From Membranipora membranacea (Eukaryota > Bryozoa > Gymnolaemata > Cheilostomatida > Membraniporidae): a stretch of 64,000 nt of DNA. The notes below the pieces were generated by a model. That model ran no database searches, had not been told where the DNA came from, and worked only from the letters and a program-made list of their open reading frames with translations. The DNA is taken from assembly GCA_914767715.1 (NCBI GenBank), contig OU612074.1:13008062-13072061 (forward strand), written 5' to 3'. The position numbers and the translations under genes are program-made. Shown one piece after another: positions 13,526 through 25,132 of the stretch. Each line of letters opens with the position of its first letter. The first letter of the stretch is position 1.

Positions 13526-16500
13526 CTTAATTTATTGCCATTTCATATTTATATTTTGATCAGGGTGCTATATTTGTTCTGACCTTGCTCGTGCTGTATT
13601 TTTCACTTCATCATATTGCCATGTATGAAATAAAACATCTGTCATCATCGTGATTAACAACATCCGACTAATTGATCATGACATAATAACACTAACATAA
13701 TATAACCGGATATCAAAGGTGGGTTTGCATGTGATGGAAGGCAATTCCGATTTTTTCTAAATTATAATATGATGACGAAATTTAGACAGACACTAATAGA
13801 AAGTTTAGCGGTTATTGTTACGGCGTATGATATGCTTGGTTGAGGTTATTACATGTATTCTGTTACAATTGTAACAATAACAACAAATTTTAAATGATGA
13901 AGACAAACATGAAAAGGTGAAGTACATAATAATATAACAAATAATAATAATGACAAGAAAATCACAAAATTATACACACAGAAACATGCGGTCGATATCT
14001 ATTTGAGAATCTATCACACAATTAACAGTACCGAACCTCGCTGGGGCCTTATCATACCTGAAGAGAAATATTCAGGAATACAGTGACATTGATATTGTGA
14101 TAGATCTGCAGGTATCTTTATAGGATAAGTGAAGCTAATTGCTGACGAGAATTCTTATTAGATGTACGGTAGAATTGCATTTACATTTTTATATTGTCAG
14201 GTTTGATAAGAGAAAAAAAAGCCTGACTTTATACAAGGCATGTCAGCGCTAAACTGAGACATGAGCAAAAAAAAAGGCTAGGAACACAACAAGCATCGTT
14301 AGAGGTATTTGTGAGGCTTGATGAAAATCGCAACATTTTGAGAAAAGCCGAGACAGAGTATAAAAGCACTACTACCAAACTTGCTGAGAAGTGCAAGCAC
14401 AGTCATGTTGCACTTCAACTCATGGAGTACTGAGGCTCTGCCTGAGATTATTTGTACTTCGCCATTGGCAGTTACCATCCAGTTGTGATTTTAGCAGGGC
14501 TAAAAATCAGTTTTCCAATAAATTATTTCCACTCTGCAATTACAATAACGTTATTGGTTATGTAGATACATAACATCAAGTGGTTGTTTTTGTCGACAAT
14601 GCAATTGGCAGGACAACTCCAATTTTGATATATTTCTAGAAAAATCTAAACTCAACATCGCATTCTACTCTTGCTGAATCTAAATTTATAATGTATATAT
14701 TGGCTAACCTACATATATAATATTGTTGGGTATGAAGCTTGAAGTGGACTTCGCTGCTGTTGCACAAACAAAATTTTGCAAAGGGTGGGATGATGCCCAT
14801 GCTAAAAGACTGGCGTTAAAAAAAGCAATTCATCTGTCTCGAAATATACAATGTCGAGGTGTTATAGCTCCCAATATTGATAATTGTCGATATCAAAAAT
14901 GTATTATATGGCCAATATTTTGTTGACTTACAGAGAGGAGGGAAACAACAAGAAAGATCACCAACAACCACAGCTGCTACTCTTTATCGAAAAGAAAGCT
15001 TTCACTGCAGTCCATGGGTTTTTGCTTAGAAACCTGAATGTTTGAAGCTTTCAAGAAGTTAGGTTCGATCTCTCGTCATTTGCTTACTTGATAGCAGTCA
15101 ATGACTGCACTATCCTATAAACATGACAGCCTGTAGGGTTGTCAATTCGTGCAAAATAAGAGTGCAACTCCACAAATTGTATCGAGTTAGTTTGTCATTA
15201 AAACTTTTGCATTTTAAGATGCTCAGTTCTTTACTGATGGACTCTGCTCACTTTTACGCTTTGATGACTGATTCCTTCGAGTTGTTTTTCATCTCAGTGC
15301 TAGTCAGAGGTTACAATTACCTTCAACCTTGCGTGCCACTACGGCCATTAGTATATTCAAAAGTCATTCTCTGACAATGACAATTATGCCAATAAAGTAT
15401 TAAGTAAAACAAAAAACCCATTGTTTTAAATCTGTAAGGAAAGATCAATTGAAGCTACACTCAACTACTTTATGAGGAGATTATGAGGGGGGGGGCGGGG
15501 CGTTGAGGACAAGGAGGTCTGTGAGGAGGTACCTGATGTCCCATATATGATAACTGTCCATTTTCTCTGAGAGATGCCGAAGTCTCCACATCCTTTATTC
15601 TTAAAATGTGCTCTGTTTAAAGTTTTTTAGAGAAATGATGACCGTGGGGTCACAAAGATAAGATTGTTTAATCTCAGGTTATCTCAGTTGATAACAGCAA
15701 TGTTCTACGAGAGGAGAGGGAGATTCTTATTCAATTTGCCATATGTCACTACATTTTTGTCAATATTTAACAAAACTGTTGTTGTGGCAATCACGATAAA
15801 CATCAGGCGAGAATTTAACCTAGGGTTGAATGATGACAACATTTAATAGTAATGAATAACTTGGGTCAATAACTGAACGTCGTCTCCTAATGAACTTTAT
15901 AAGAATTCATAGTCACCAAATTTTACTACAATAAATTAAATGTAATATTCAATTTAAGATCTTAGTGCAATGAAGTTTCCGTTTTGAAGAACCTGATTAC
16001 ATGTTTGTTTCAGTTGGAAAGTCTTAGTTGTTTAGTAATGTTTGTAACTGTTGCTGATGCCCGTCCTGTGTACTGCGACACTGTGACACCACATTCAACG
16101 AGATCTGCTGTCTGGGATACTGTCACCCCTGCCTCAGAGTCTACTGTATTGGTGTCTCTAGTTCAGACAAGACACTAGCACACTGAGCTAGCCATAAGAC
16201 ATGTCTCCTGTTTATCGTCATTGATGAACTGCTCTTGAAGGCTAATAACAAAGAAACTACTGGATGATGCTATAGATTTATTTCATATATAATATCTCTA
16301 TGAGTGATGCTCACCAACACACAATTATGGATTAATGCAGCTTTGGCCAGTCGTGAAAATGCCGTAGTGGAGAAGGCCTTGACACAGCGCTTGACTCTAG
16401 GTGAAGACTTGTGTGATGAGCAGTAGTAGACATACCATGTAAGTTGTATCTATCATCTACTGTTAGCGCTGTCCCAATGTGACAAAGTTTGTTTATCTAT

Positions 16501-17440
16501 CTTTTAGGTATCACAGGCTATGGCTTACTTTGTAGAATGACTGCTCTAAAATTTTGTGAACCCATTGAGAAATGATAGCCTGTTGATTGTGAATTGTTTT
16601 GATAGCTGTTTTGACCATATTATTTTCTATTTTCCTTCCTTATCATTTTGAGAAACGGAGGAGCTGTTTACAATAACTATAGTTCTTATAATACATGTAC
16701 AACCCAGCGCACATTATAGTCTTATCGGCCTACAAAGTTTCCCGTTTTATCATTGAAGAAGGGGGTTGGCAGACTCACTGTATTCAGCTCAGCCCTGGGG
16801 CTACCCATAGTTAGTGACCCAAGACTGACGTCTCATAGTTTTTAGCTTGCGGTAGAACAGCGTGAACCTTATGAGACCAAACACCTTTATGAGGCCAAAC
16901 TGCCACCATATGCCATTGTTAACAAATGTACATCTTGTGAAGAGAAATTATTGAGGATAGAAAATGGAAATAAGTTTTACAAGCTTATATGATATGGTAG
17001 TTGTTTTGGAATTGCCACCCTGGTTTAATCAGGGGTCTTATCGCACTCCCCATCCCAGAGCATGGGCGGGGAGATATTGGGTGGCTTACAGTGACTTCAA
17101 TTCAATGACTGTGCAAAATTGCTCTCTGTCTGTAGGTGCTCAAGGTGTATGGGGTCTTGAGATAAATGACCAAAGATGCCTCATTAATTTATCCACTAGT
17201 ATCCACATACCTCACAGCATCGGATAAGATCAATAAGTGGTAAAAAGAGCACCGTCCAGTTATCTTCTCCTCATGTATCATTGCAAACGATTGATAGAAG
17301 CCGGTCTTATTCAAGTTTGTCTCTCTGAGAATTTCGGATATTAATGATTTGACTTCCTATGCTATGGGAGGAGAACGGAACATCAGTAGCAATGTGTCAA
17401 TTCAATAGTTGATAGCCAGTCTTGGTGGATATTTTAGATA

Positions 17441-17446
17441 TTTATT
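17441..17446 (-). terminator. Poly(A) signal of the ShKT gene
   Basis: TTTATT on the plus strand reads AATAAA on the minus strand, about 290 bases downstream of the ShKT stop codon at 17734. Confidence 0.4.
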
Positions 17447-17733
17447 TCCACTCGATAGACAAAGAGAGAAAAAAGTTACTGTAAAATCATATATGTTATT
17501 GGACTGACACAAAAACAAATTTAAATTTAAGATTAAAAAAGAATAGTTGTTTGTTGTTGAAATAGTGTATACGTATTTAGTAGCAAGAGATTAAATTCAA
17601 ATAGTGATAAATGTATTCAGAATTCCATGAAAGATGCTTACAGACATCATGTTTCAATATTTGTATAGTTTGATATCTGTAGTATATTTGATATCTGTAG
17701 TATACCAGTACGTATACTGAAAGTACCGCAAGA

Positions 17734-19220
17734 TTAGCAGTAGCCACAAGTTTTTGAACAGGCTCTTGCGAAAGGCTTGTTTGGTTGGGTACAAAACAAT
17801 CCTTGCTGTTTCTTACTCAGATGTTTGCACAGCGCTGGTGAGAGCTCGTCATTACAATTAGGATCTATGGTGGTAGGAGCAGGTTTAGTGGATGTGAAAT
17901 CGGTAAGCTTGGTTGAAATCCCTGTGAACGGAGTAAGTATTGATGATGTGGTGGATGCGACTTTTGGTTTATTGTCAACAGTGGTGGCAATGATTATGTT
18001 GGTTGAGGTAGTAGTGCCGGTAATGTGATCGCACGCACCACAGGTCTCAATGCACAGCGCTTTATTTTTGGCAGAATCACATCTAGTCAGGCTTACATTA
18101 ACCAGCAGGTTGAGTTTACAAAGCTTGACAAAAGTGGATGTAGCACAGAGATTTTCCTTGGAATTGATAGCAGTAACATTTGCTGAAGGCGTTGTTGCGA
18201 TATCATTTTTGGATGGAGATGTTGTTGAGGTTGTCAGAGTTATTGAGGCCGCTGAAATTGTTGAGGTTGTTGAAGTAGTTGAGGCTTTTGATGATGCTGT
18301 ACTTCTTCCACACAAGCCACAAGTCCTTTTACATCTGTCCCGGCCAAATCCTGAGTCACAGAAATCTGAATTACTTGCAACTCTGATTGGGCACAGTGCA
18401 GAGTCATCTCTACAATTTTTACCACTAATGGTAGTTATCTGGAGATCTTCACAAACTCCACAATACTTCTGACAGACCGCTAGCCTATCAGGATTTGTGC
18501 AGCTATCTGTATACTCGGAGCACTGTGACGAGTCTGGAACACTTTCAATGCAGGGTTTTCTTGTACTTTGGCTCCAAACCTGTCAACACAATGCAATCAC
18601 TGATATATATGATGTTTTTATATTCATTGAGTGGGGGAACTTAGCTGACCCTGCTCAAACATATGGCTATTCAAATGGGGTTTTAGGAATGGATTTATCC
18701 TCGTTGAATGGTCCACAAGATCTGTGCTTCAATCATAGCAATTCAAATTAGGGTATTCCTTATAATTCAAGAGATGACACAGTAATCTCTTTCGTTGGGA
18801 GATACACATAAGAATAGTTTATCTGGGTGATCAGTGAGCTGATCAATTAAGAAGGTTCTTATCCGGACATTTGTAGAAACATGATGTGGACATTTACCAG
18901 CGTTTTTGCTAGATTTATTTTCTGACAAAAAAGTTTATATACTGATGCCCTATGAATGCCCCGCATTAACAGGAACATAGAATTCGCGATTGAGCCATAT
19001 GATTGTGTCAGTGAGTGCAACATAACAGTTTGATGTAATACGATTCTCTTTCCAACCTCGTATGTTCAAGTCGCTTACCAAGTAAGAATTATATACTAGG
19101 GATCTCCAGTACTCAATCAGTGAATGGACCCAGCTGGTTTGGCGGTTTGAGGTAAAATATCAATATAAAGTGGCCTACCTGAGCGATAAAGAGAATGGTT
19201 ACAAGTAACTTCATCTCCAT
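17734..19220 (-). CDS. Secreted protein with four ShKT domains
   Basis: Two exons on the minus strand, 19220-19179 (14 codons) and 18579-17734, join in phase 0 to give 295 residues. The first exon is a signal-peptide exon (MEMKLLVTILFIAQ) with donor gtaggc; the second opens VWSQ after acceptor gtgttgacag, so cleavage is likely near residue 18. Four six-cysteine modules follow at about 24-57, 70-104, 159-197 and 256-295, each ending in C-x3-C-x2-C (KYCGVC, RTCGLC, ETCGAC, KTCGYC), the ShKT/SXC signature. Linkers between modules 2-3 and 3-4 are long and rich in Thr, Ser and Ala, like O-glycosylated mucin stalks. The stop follows directly after the last Cys. No metalloprotease or peroxidase domain is present here, unlike many ShKT proteins. 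ShKT modules occur in nematode surface proteins, astacins and ion-channel toxins. Function here is unknown; a mucus, cuticle or secreted defence role is plausible. Confidence 0.85.
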
Positions 19221-22200
19221 TTTTTGTTGGTCATTGGGTACTCTCCGTTTGGCTGTCGCTGTGTGGTTAAGTGAGTAAGTAATATTTATCTTCTCTGATA
19301 TCAGGGAAGTTACCTCAAAGGCACACAGCAAACAAGGTTAACAAAGATAAGACATGTTGATAGAGTCTAGCCTGTGATACAACATATTTAGTTCATCAAG
19401 TTCTAGTCCCTAGCCATATATAGTTCTGAGTCTAGTTTGCTCAGCAGTGGCGTGCATTTTGCACTGCACCTTCCATGTTATCAGATGGCAACGCTTAATT
19501 TCTTTCTCATCAAGTTTTAGAATAAAGAATTGATTGTCATAAATCATTAGTCTTGTGCAATACAGCCAAGCCAGTGGTACAATAAGGTGTTCCTCGTTAT
19601 TTGTTGGATTGGGTGTAGACCGCAATACTTCCCCTTCGATATTTCCTACATCGTAAGAAATTAAAATCTTTATCGGGTAACCCTTGTAGACGAGGTTTCA
19701 TCATAAAAGCTGCTTTGGATGTGACAATGCTTTGGCCAATTCACCGTCAGTCAGCATACTCCGGCAAATTCATGTGGCAAAACTTTAGCTGAAAGGAAGT
19801 GTGTGGGTTGATAAATTGATAGTGTTATGCTTGTAACCCCATCTACCCCCACCACCAGGGTAAGGCTGGCTGTGTCTTTGAAGTGTCTGATACTTTTCTA
19901 TATTGTATTGGCCTTCATATTAATAAACAAGTTTCACCCTAATATAAGACAGGAGATGAAGATGAGCGGATGAAGATAGGAATGGTGTTTTTCTTTTCAT
20001 TCTCACGATCGCGTGGTTATCTTGTCTCTGAGTCTTAAAGGGAATAAAATATCATACATGATAATAATGTTGTTGAGATGATATTGTAGATGCATATTAT
20101 AATGGGTGCCCTGGATGGGTAGAATAAACAGCCAAGGAAGGTTTCGGGCTACAAAGAGACTCATAAGGGTACCTGTCAGTAGAGAAGGACAAGATACTGA
20201 CATGGGACAGGGACATTCAATTCAATATGTATCGTATGATACACCGTAAAATCATTGGAATTAGGTTTATACAAAAATCCCTTACATATGATTAGGTGCT
20301 GTGATTATTACTAATTTACTCAAACTTTACTCAAACCATTATTCAACTGTAAGAACAGTTCACCGATATTAATACGTCAGGTTGTCAAATGATAAAGCAC
20401 AGAGTAAAGCTACCGCTGAGAACCAGATAGCGTAAGCAAATTCATCTAATAATACTAAGTGGAGCTTATTTTACAGCAGTCATTTTTTTGTATATATGTG
20501 ACCACTCATTTCATCTGATTCCCAGTCAGGCATTCATGTCACTCATCATTTCTGTGTAATTCTGTGATTGTGTGATTTACATTCATCACTCGCCTACAGT
20601 GAAACCTACATAGACTATCATAACCCTCTCTGGAGCAAAGTTACCCATTATTTCAATAAGTGTATTAGTTATTTTCACGCAATGATTATGCGCCAAGGCT
20701 CAGAACTAGCATTGAACGACGACTAGTAAAGGAAACAATTGCAGGCCTCCACGCAACTGTAATAATGATATGAAGTTATCCTAACATGGTCAAAGAACAC
20801 ATAACTCCCAGTATCCAATGGAAATTTCTTCCTACATAATTGGTATAGAAAATGTCAGTTTCGGTTTCATTGCTACAAAGTTAGGCTCTATCATATCAAA
20901 TATAAACTGAAAATGAGGAGATATTCAGTATCACGTTATCATATGATATTAGCGTGCGATCGGCGACCATGTCCCTTAACAATATCTGTACTTTTTAGAA
21001 GAGGAACCTTGTAGACCTTGTAACTGTTTGGTGTACTTTGGATGTTTGTTGATCCATTGACTTAATGGGCTCCTTTCGCAAATTCCAAGTTTCTATTTAT
21101 TTCATTGAAATAAGTTGATAAAAGGGAAAGTCTACACAGTTCTAATATGATGATGCTATCTACAGGGCACATCTTAAAAAACACGTTCATCAATTATTCA
21201 GTTAGGCTACTTCTTGTAAATTCAACCCTCACTATGATACAAAATTTGGGTTCCAATCCTAATCAAATGTTTTATCATATGGCCAGTAAACAGCTTAATC
21301 CTTGTTTGGGATCATCGACTGTGGAGTGCAGTGACAGAGAGAGAGAGTTCAAGCACTCATTCTATGATAATATATACTTGAAAATGTTGTATCAGCTAGT
21401 ATGAAATATGATATTACATTTTCTGTATAGTATTCTATTATAGCATGAATGAGAAATGAAATGAAATTCTTGTTTAATTTCCACGCTCATCTCTGGAACA
21501 TAATTTGTGAGGTGAGCACAAGCCCCAAATTGTAAAAAAATTTAGTGTAAAACTATAACTTTCATAAAATACTGCAAGAGTTAATTTTGATACTTTCTTT
21601 ATGTACTCCCATGCAGATAATGTGATTGTTATGCAGAGGTAAAGTACTGGAAGGGTATTAATTTAATTGTTGTTAAGTACATATCTGCTTTCATTATGAT
21701 TTAACCAAGAAGTCCATTGTTCAAGAAGTAGTTGGCGCAGATTTGGCACATAACCTTCAGACATCCCACTACCATCGGTGGTTTCTTCCACTGTATTTTA
21801 TGTTGAAGCTGGAGTCTTCTCAACAACTGCACAACAAAAAATCAACTCAAAATTACTGTGCTGATAAACTGGTAATGGGGAAAAAATCTCAACACTTAAT
21901 TCAGTGCTGTGGCAGAATTTATGTGAATAGAGTTGTTAGTATCTAAAAGTAGAAGCTTCAATATAGTTTACATAAAAAAGGGATTTATTAAACCGCCTCA
22001 AAGTGATAATGTAATGTTGCAATGAATTGGACTGGTATGACCCTAGTCATTTTAATACACAGCAGGATTAAATGCATTATTGTGCATTACTGTGCATTAT
22101 TGTGCATTACTGTTGTGCAGTATTTTTTGTTATTTCTAAAGGAATTTCGCAAATTAACTCGGTATCAATCAATCAATCAAATCACGGTATCAGTAACTAT

Positions 22201-22956
22201 ATTAAGTATCAAAAATGTGATATACCTTTGCACAGATATGTGACTTGCATGCTGGTCATGGAAGCCTCCGACTTCAGTGTTCGGTTATATGCACAGTAGT
22301 GTATCATATCCTGTAAAACGATCATGTGACATGAGGGAGAAACGTGTTAAATTTTGCAAGACAGTCCCAATACAAATCAGGGGTTCACTCAATTTAAAAA
22401 GTTCCCATATCTGACCTGTCCTTGTTTAGGTGTCAGAGTTCCATGAGATGAATTGTACCAAAATATACCAGAAATATCCCAAATCCTGATTCCGAAACCA
22501 AAAAGGTATCAGAAGAACCCAGCGTTACAGAGGTGTCTTAGAAGTGGATGGATAACATGAAGCATGTTTGTAGATTTATAAATTCCGCTCATGTTAGTGT
22601 AGATATTACTTACCGATATGTACTGATCCTGACCCTGATTATTTACATCATTATTGTGAGCCTCAATCTGACAGGTAACTCAGTCATTGCAAAAGGTCAC
22701 CCCTGTATGAGTGGCTGATACACTGTGTAACAAAGAAAAATAAATATATAGATTATTCTGCCACTCTAAAACTCAACTCACAGAGTTAATTTGTGACTAC
22801 AAGTGTCCCTGTAATACAATAAACCCTTCTCTCTGGGTAAAACCTTAAAATTAAAATTAGTATTGCTAGCTCCAACATAAATTGGACTTCATCAAAATCG
22901 GCAATTTGCCTGGTTTGAAATCATAAGCGCTAAGAGAGGTATACAACTTACAACTT
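19221..22956. other. Non-coding, no gene seen
   Basis: AT-rich intergenic DNA between the ShKT gene and the SINE. A small cluster of TGTGCATTAC-like tandem units sits near 22075-22125. No supported exon on either strand. Confidence 0.4.
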
Positions 22957-22959
22957 ACC

Positions 22960-23060
22960 TTGAATGCTCCCCGATGGGAATTAAACCCACAACTCCTGTG
23001 GCACCGATCGCCTGGCAGTAAATAGCAAGCGCGATGACCGATTGAGCCATCTCACATCCC
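22960..23060 (-). repeat. tRNA-related SINE head
   Basis: Read on the minus strand, 23049-23038 fits a pol III A box (TGGCTCAATCGG) and 22989-22977 a diverged B box (GGTTTAATTCC). The D arm folds as GATG/CATC, and the T arm as a five-pair stem with a seven-base loop. The anticodon arm has an oversized loop and no acceptor stem can be formed, so it is a tRNA-derived SINE rather than a working tRNA. A minus-strand ORF reads through it, which would be a chance extension. Confidence 0.6.
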
Positions 23061-23267
23061 CAAAAACTACATGGAGTTGAGTTCTCTTATACCACAGCAC
23101 TTTCCATTCCACCATCGTACACACAGCGTATGTGTTAGGGTTATTTGCCTTACATAGCCTACTGCTAAGACCCCTTGAAGTGAGTCCAACTCCAACTCCA
23201 ACTAAAATCACCGCTTTATTTATTGCGGATAAAATAACAGTAACAACCAGTAAGGAAATTATCTCAC

Positions 23268-23520
23268 ATTGAACAGCATACCTGGATTGTTTACATTCGT
23301 TATATTCGACAGCAGGCTGATCACACACCTCAAGGTCTACATAGTGTACCTGTAGAATATCGATGGTCTGATCTTCTCTTGTGCGCTGAGATGATATATA
23401 TGAGTCAGTTAAACATGCTGTGGCTGTGAGCTCCTCTCTTTGCTGAGGATAGAGAGCTGCACTGTCTACTCCTAACATGATGACAAGGAGCAAGCACGTG
23501 AAGCCGTATCCTGGGTGCAT
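23268..23520 (-). CDS. First coding exon of a candidate secreted cysteine-containing protein
   Basis: From the ATG at 23520 the minus strand encodes MHPGYGFTCLLLVIMLGVDS, a good signal peptide, then about 64 residues with cysteines at 36, 66 and 76 (ACLTDS, LEVCDQ, NECKQS). A donor (T then gtgaga) would end the exon at 23268 in phase 1; another possible donor (gtatgc) is at 23281. The pattern of hydrophobic strands and Cys (HYVDLEVC, NECKQSR) is reminiscent of small cystine-knot growth factors such as the neurotrophin/Spaetzle group, but the remaining cysteines would lie in exons I could not place, so this is only a suggestion. The start is 445 bases from a signal-peptide exon on the opposite strand. 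Confidence 0.4.
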
Positions 23521-23964
23521 AATGCTGATATGTTGAGGCTTGATTTCCTTAACTTTATTAATTTTGATGATGTTTGGTGCCTGTGGCTGCCTTTTGCCTG
23601 TTATTGTTAGAATTATATCATATGACAAGGATTTTGCCAGCTAGTATCATTGTTTTGAAATTTATCGGAAATTTGTTTACACAAAATGCAGCTACTGCTG
23701 CTGCAAGGCTAAATTTATTATTATGATGCAATATATTTACATTCGTATTTATGATGTGACTTACCCCATAGAAGGATGTTACAGTGTCATTTTGTATATT
23801 TATGACGGTGTCATATCATACCAGCAGTAGAAATGATCTGCGTTTACAGGGTACCTGTATGTTAAAATGTCTGACGCAACAAATTCATATTTTTTATCAT
23901 CATTTACTGCTCTCTGACATACTGCGTGAGTATGAGAAGGCTTGAACCTGTGCGATAATTCAAA

Positions 23965-24948
23965 ATGAGTACAATATCTGGAGTATCAATGTGGAAGGGT
24001 GTCGCGATCATTACTATTATCCTGGCTGGGAGCTGTAATAGCATGCCGCACAGACTGGCTGTCAATGAGTTAGATTACTTTGCTGACAATGTTGATGTTA
24101 CCTCTAATATGTGGAACACGGCAGCAGAATTAGATTTTCAACAAAGTGACGATATCATAGATCATAAAATCACTAGTGGTGAGTAGTCAACAAAGGAACT
24201 TTCTCTTGTCCTGGTTTAATCAAAAACAAAATCCCGATTAGTTGAGTTTTTTTTTAGTAGAGATCTGTGCTATTATAATTTGGTGCCTGATTATTTTTGA
24301 TATCAGATAGAAAAACGTTAATTGAAAAACTTAATGAATAACCTAGAGGTGTGATGTGTTTGCATTTGGCAAAGGCATTAAATAGCTAAATTAAGTACTA
24401 GCTAACATTTACTCACCCTCTTTAATTCATCTTAGCTAACATTCGCTATGATACCATGATTTGAATGAGTGGTCCACTCCCATATGGAATAATGAATGCT
24501 TTTGATTTCCGTGATGAAAAACATGAAAAGACATCTACCTCAGCCGGGTTAAACCGGCCTCCCCTCCCGCATTGAAGTCATTGTGTGCAGGCACGCTATC
24601 CATTCATCTAAGACGCTGCTTCTATTCAACGTGGTTCTTAAACTCGAATGAACAAAAGCGGACCCATGTGGACAGAAGATAACCGAAATACTAGTTTCAT
24701 GTAATAATTGACACTCAAATTGATGCCAGATCGACAATTGGAAACATGTGATTAAGTCATTCCAAAACTAGCTAAACAAACTTTAGCTAACCCTAATTCC
24801 ACCAAAACACGAGTACCTCATCTTTTTATCAGTTTTGTTCACATTGTCTCATTCATTCTACGCAAGTTTGGTTTTCCTTGACCTTCTTTTTCTAGTCATA
24901 GGAAACCCGCCGTTTGGACTGTTTGGTCTGCATGGAATTATCAGATGA
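23965..24948 (+). CDS. Candidate small secreted protein, two exons
   Basis: Exon 23965-24178 starts at an ATG and encodes a signal peptide (hydrophobic WKGVAIITIILAGSCNS) and an acidic region rich in Asp and Asn. It ends at a strong donor (G then gtgagt) in phase 1. The best downstream acceptor is ccttctttttctag, ending at 24895; joining there gives 17 more codons (NPPFGLFGLHG core) and a TGA at 24946, for 88 residues in all. An alternative acceptor at 24901 opens a different, Cys-rich frame to 25132 (ACVCFC, NFACVC) that does not match the phase of exon 1. I do not recognise the product; a secreted peptide precursor is possible. Confidence 0.4.
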
Positions 24949-25132
24949 GAGGCCGATGAAGGTGAATTACAGCCGATGTAATCAGATTGTTAACAAAGAT
25001 GGTGGTGAAACACTGATAACATGTCACAACTACATTTCATTACAATCAAAAAAGGCTTGTGTTTGTTTCTGCAACAATGCTGTCGCTAATTTCTGGGAGT
25101 CTTTCGCCAACTTTGCATGTGTCTGTATTTAG

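Larger units (their letters stand above)
13308..17733. other. 3' UTR of the insulin-like gene, then intergenic DNA
   Basis: The insulin-like 3' UTR probably runs to about 13.54 kb. The rest is AT-rich with chance ORFs only. A G-rich run occurs near 15487-15500. A direct duplication of about 18 bases (ttgatatctgtagtata) occurs near 17669-17705. Confidence 0.4.

Noticed and set aside
18050-18472. Plus-strand ORF rich in Val and Glu
   Set aside because: Antisense shadow of the Thr/Ser-rich linkers of the ShKT gene.
22960-23060. Functional tRNA gene
   Set aside because: No acceptor stem and an oversized anticodon arm; fits a SINE head instead.
22981-23628. A 215-codon minus-strand ORF taken as one protein
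   Set aside because: Its C-terminal part crosses the tRNA-related SINE and its N-terminal part lies upstream of the signal peptide; only the middle exon is plausible.
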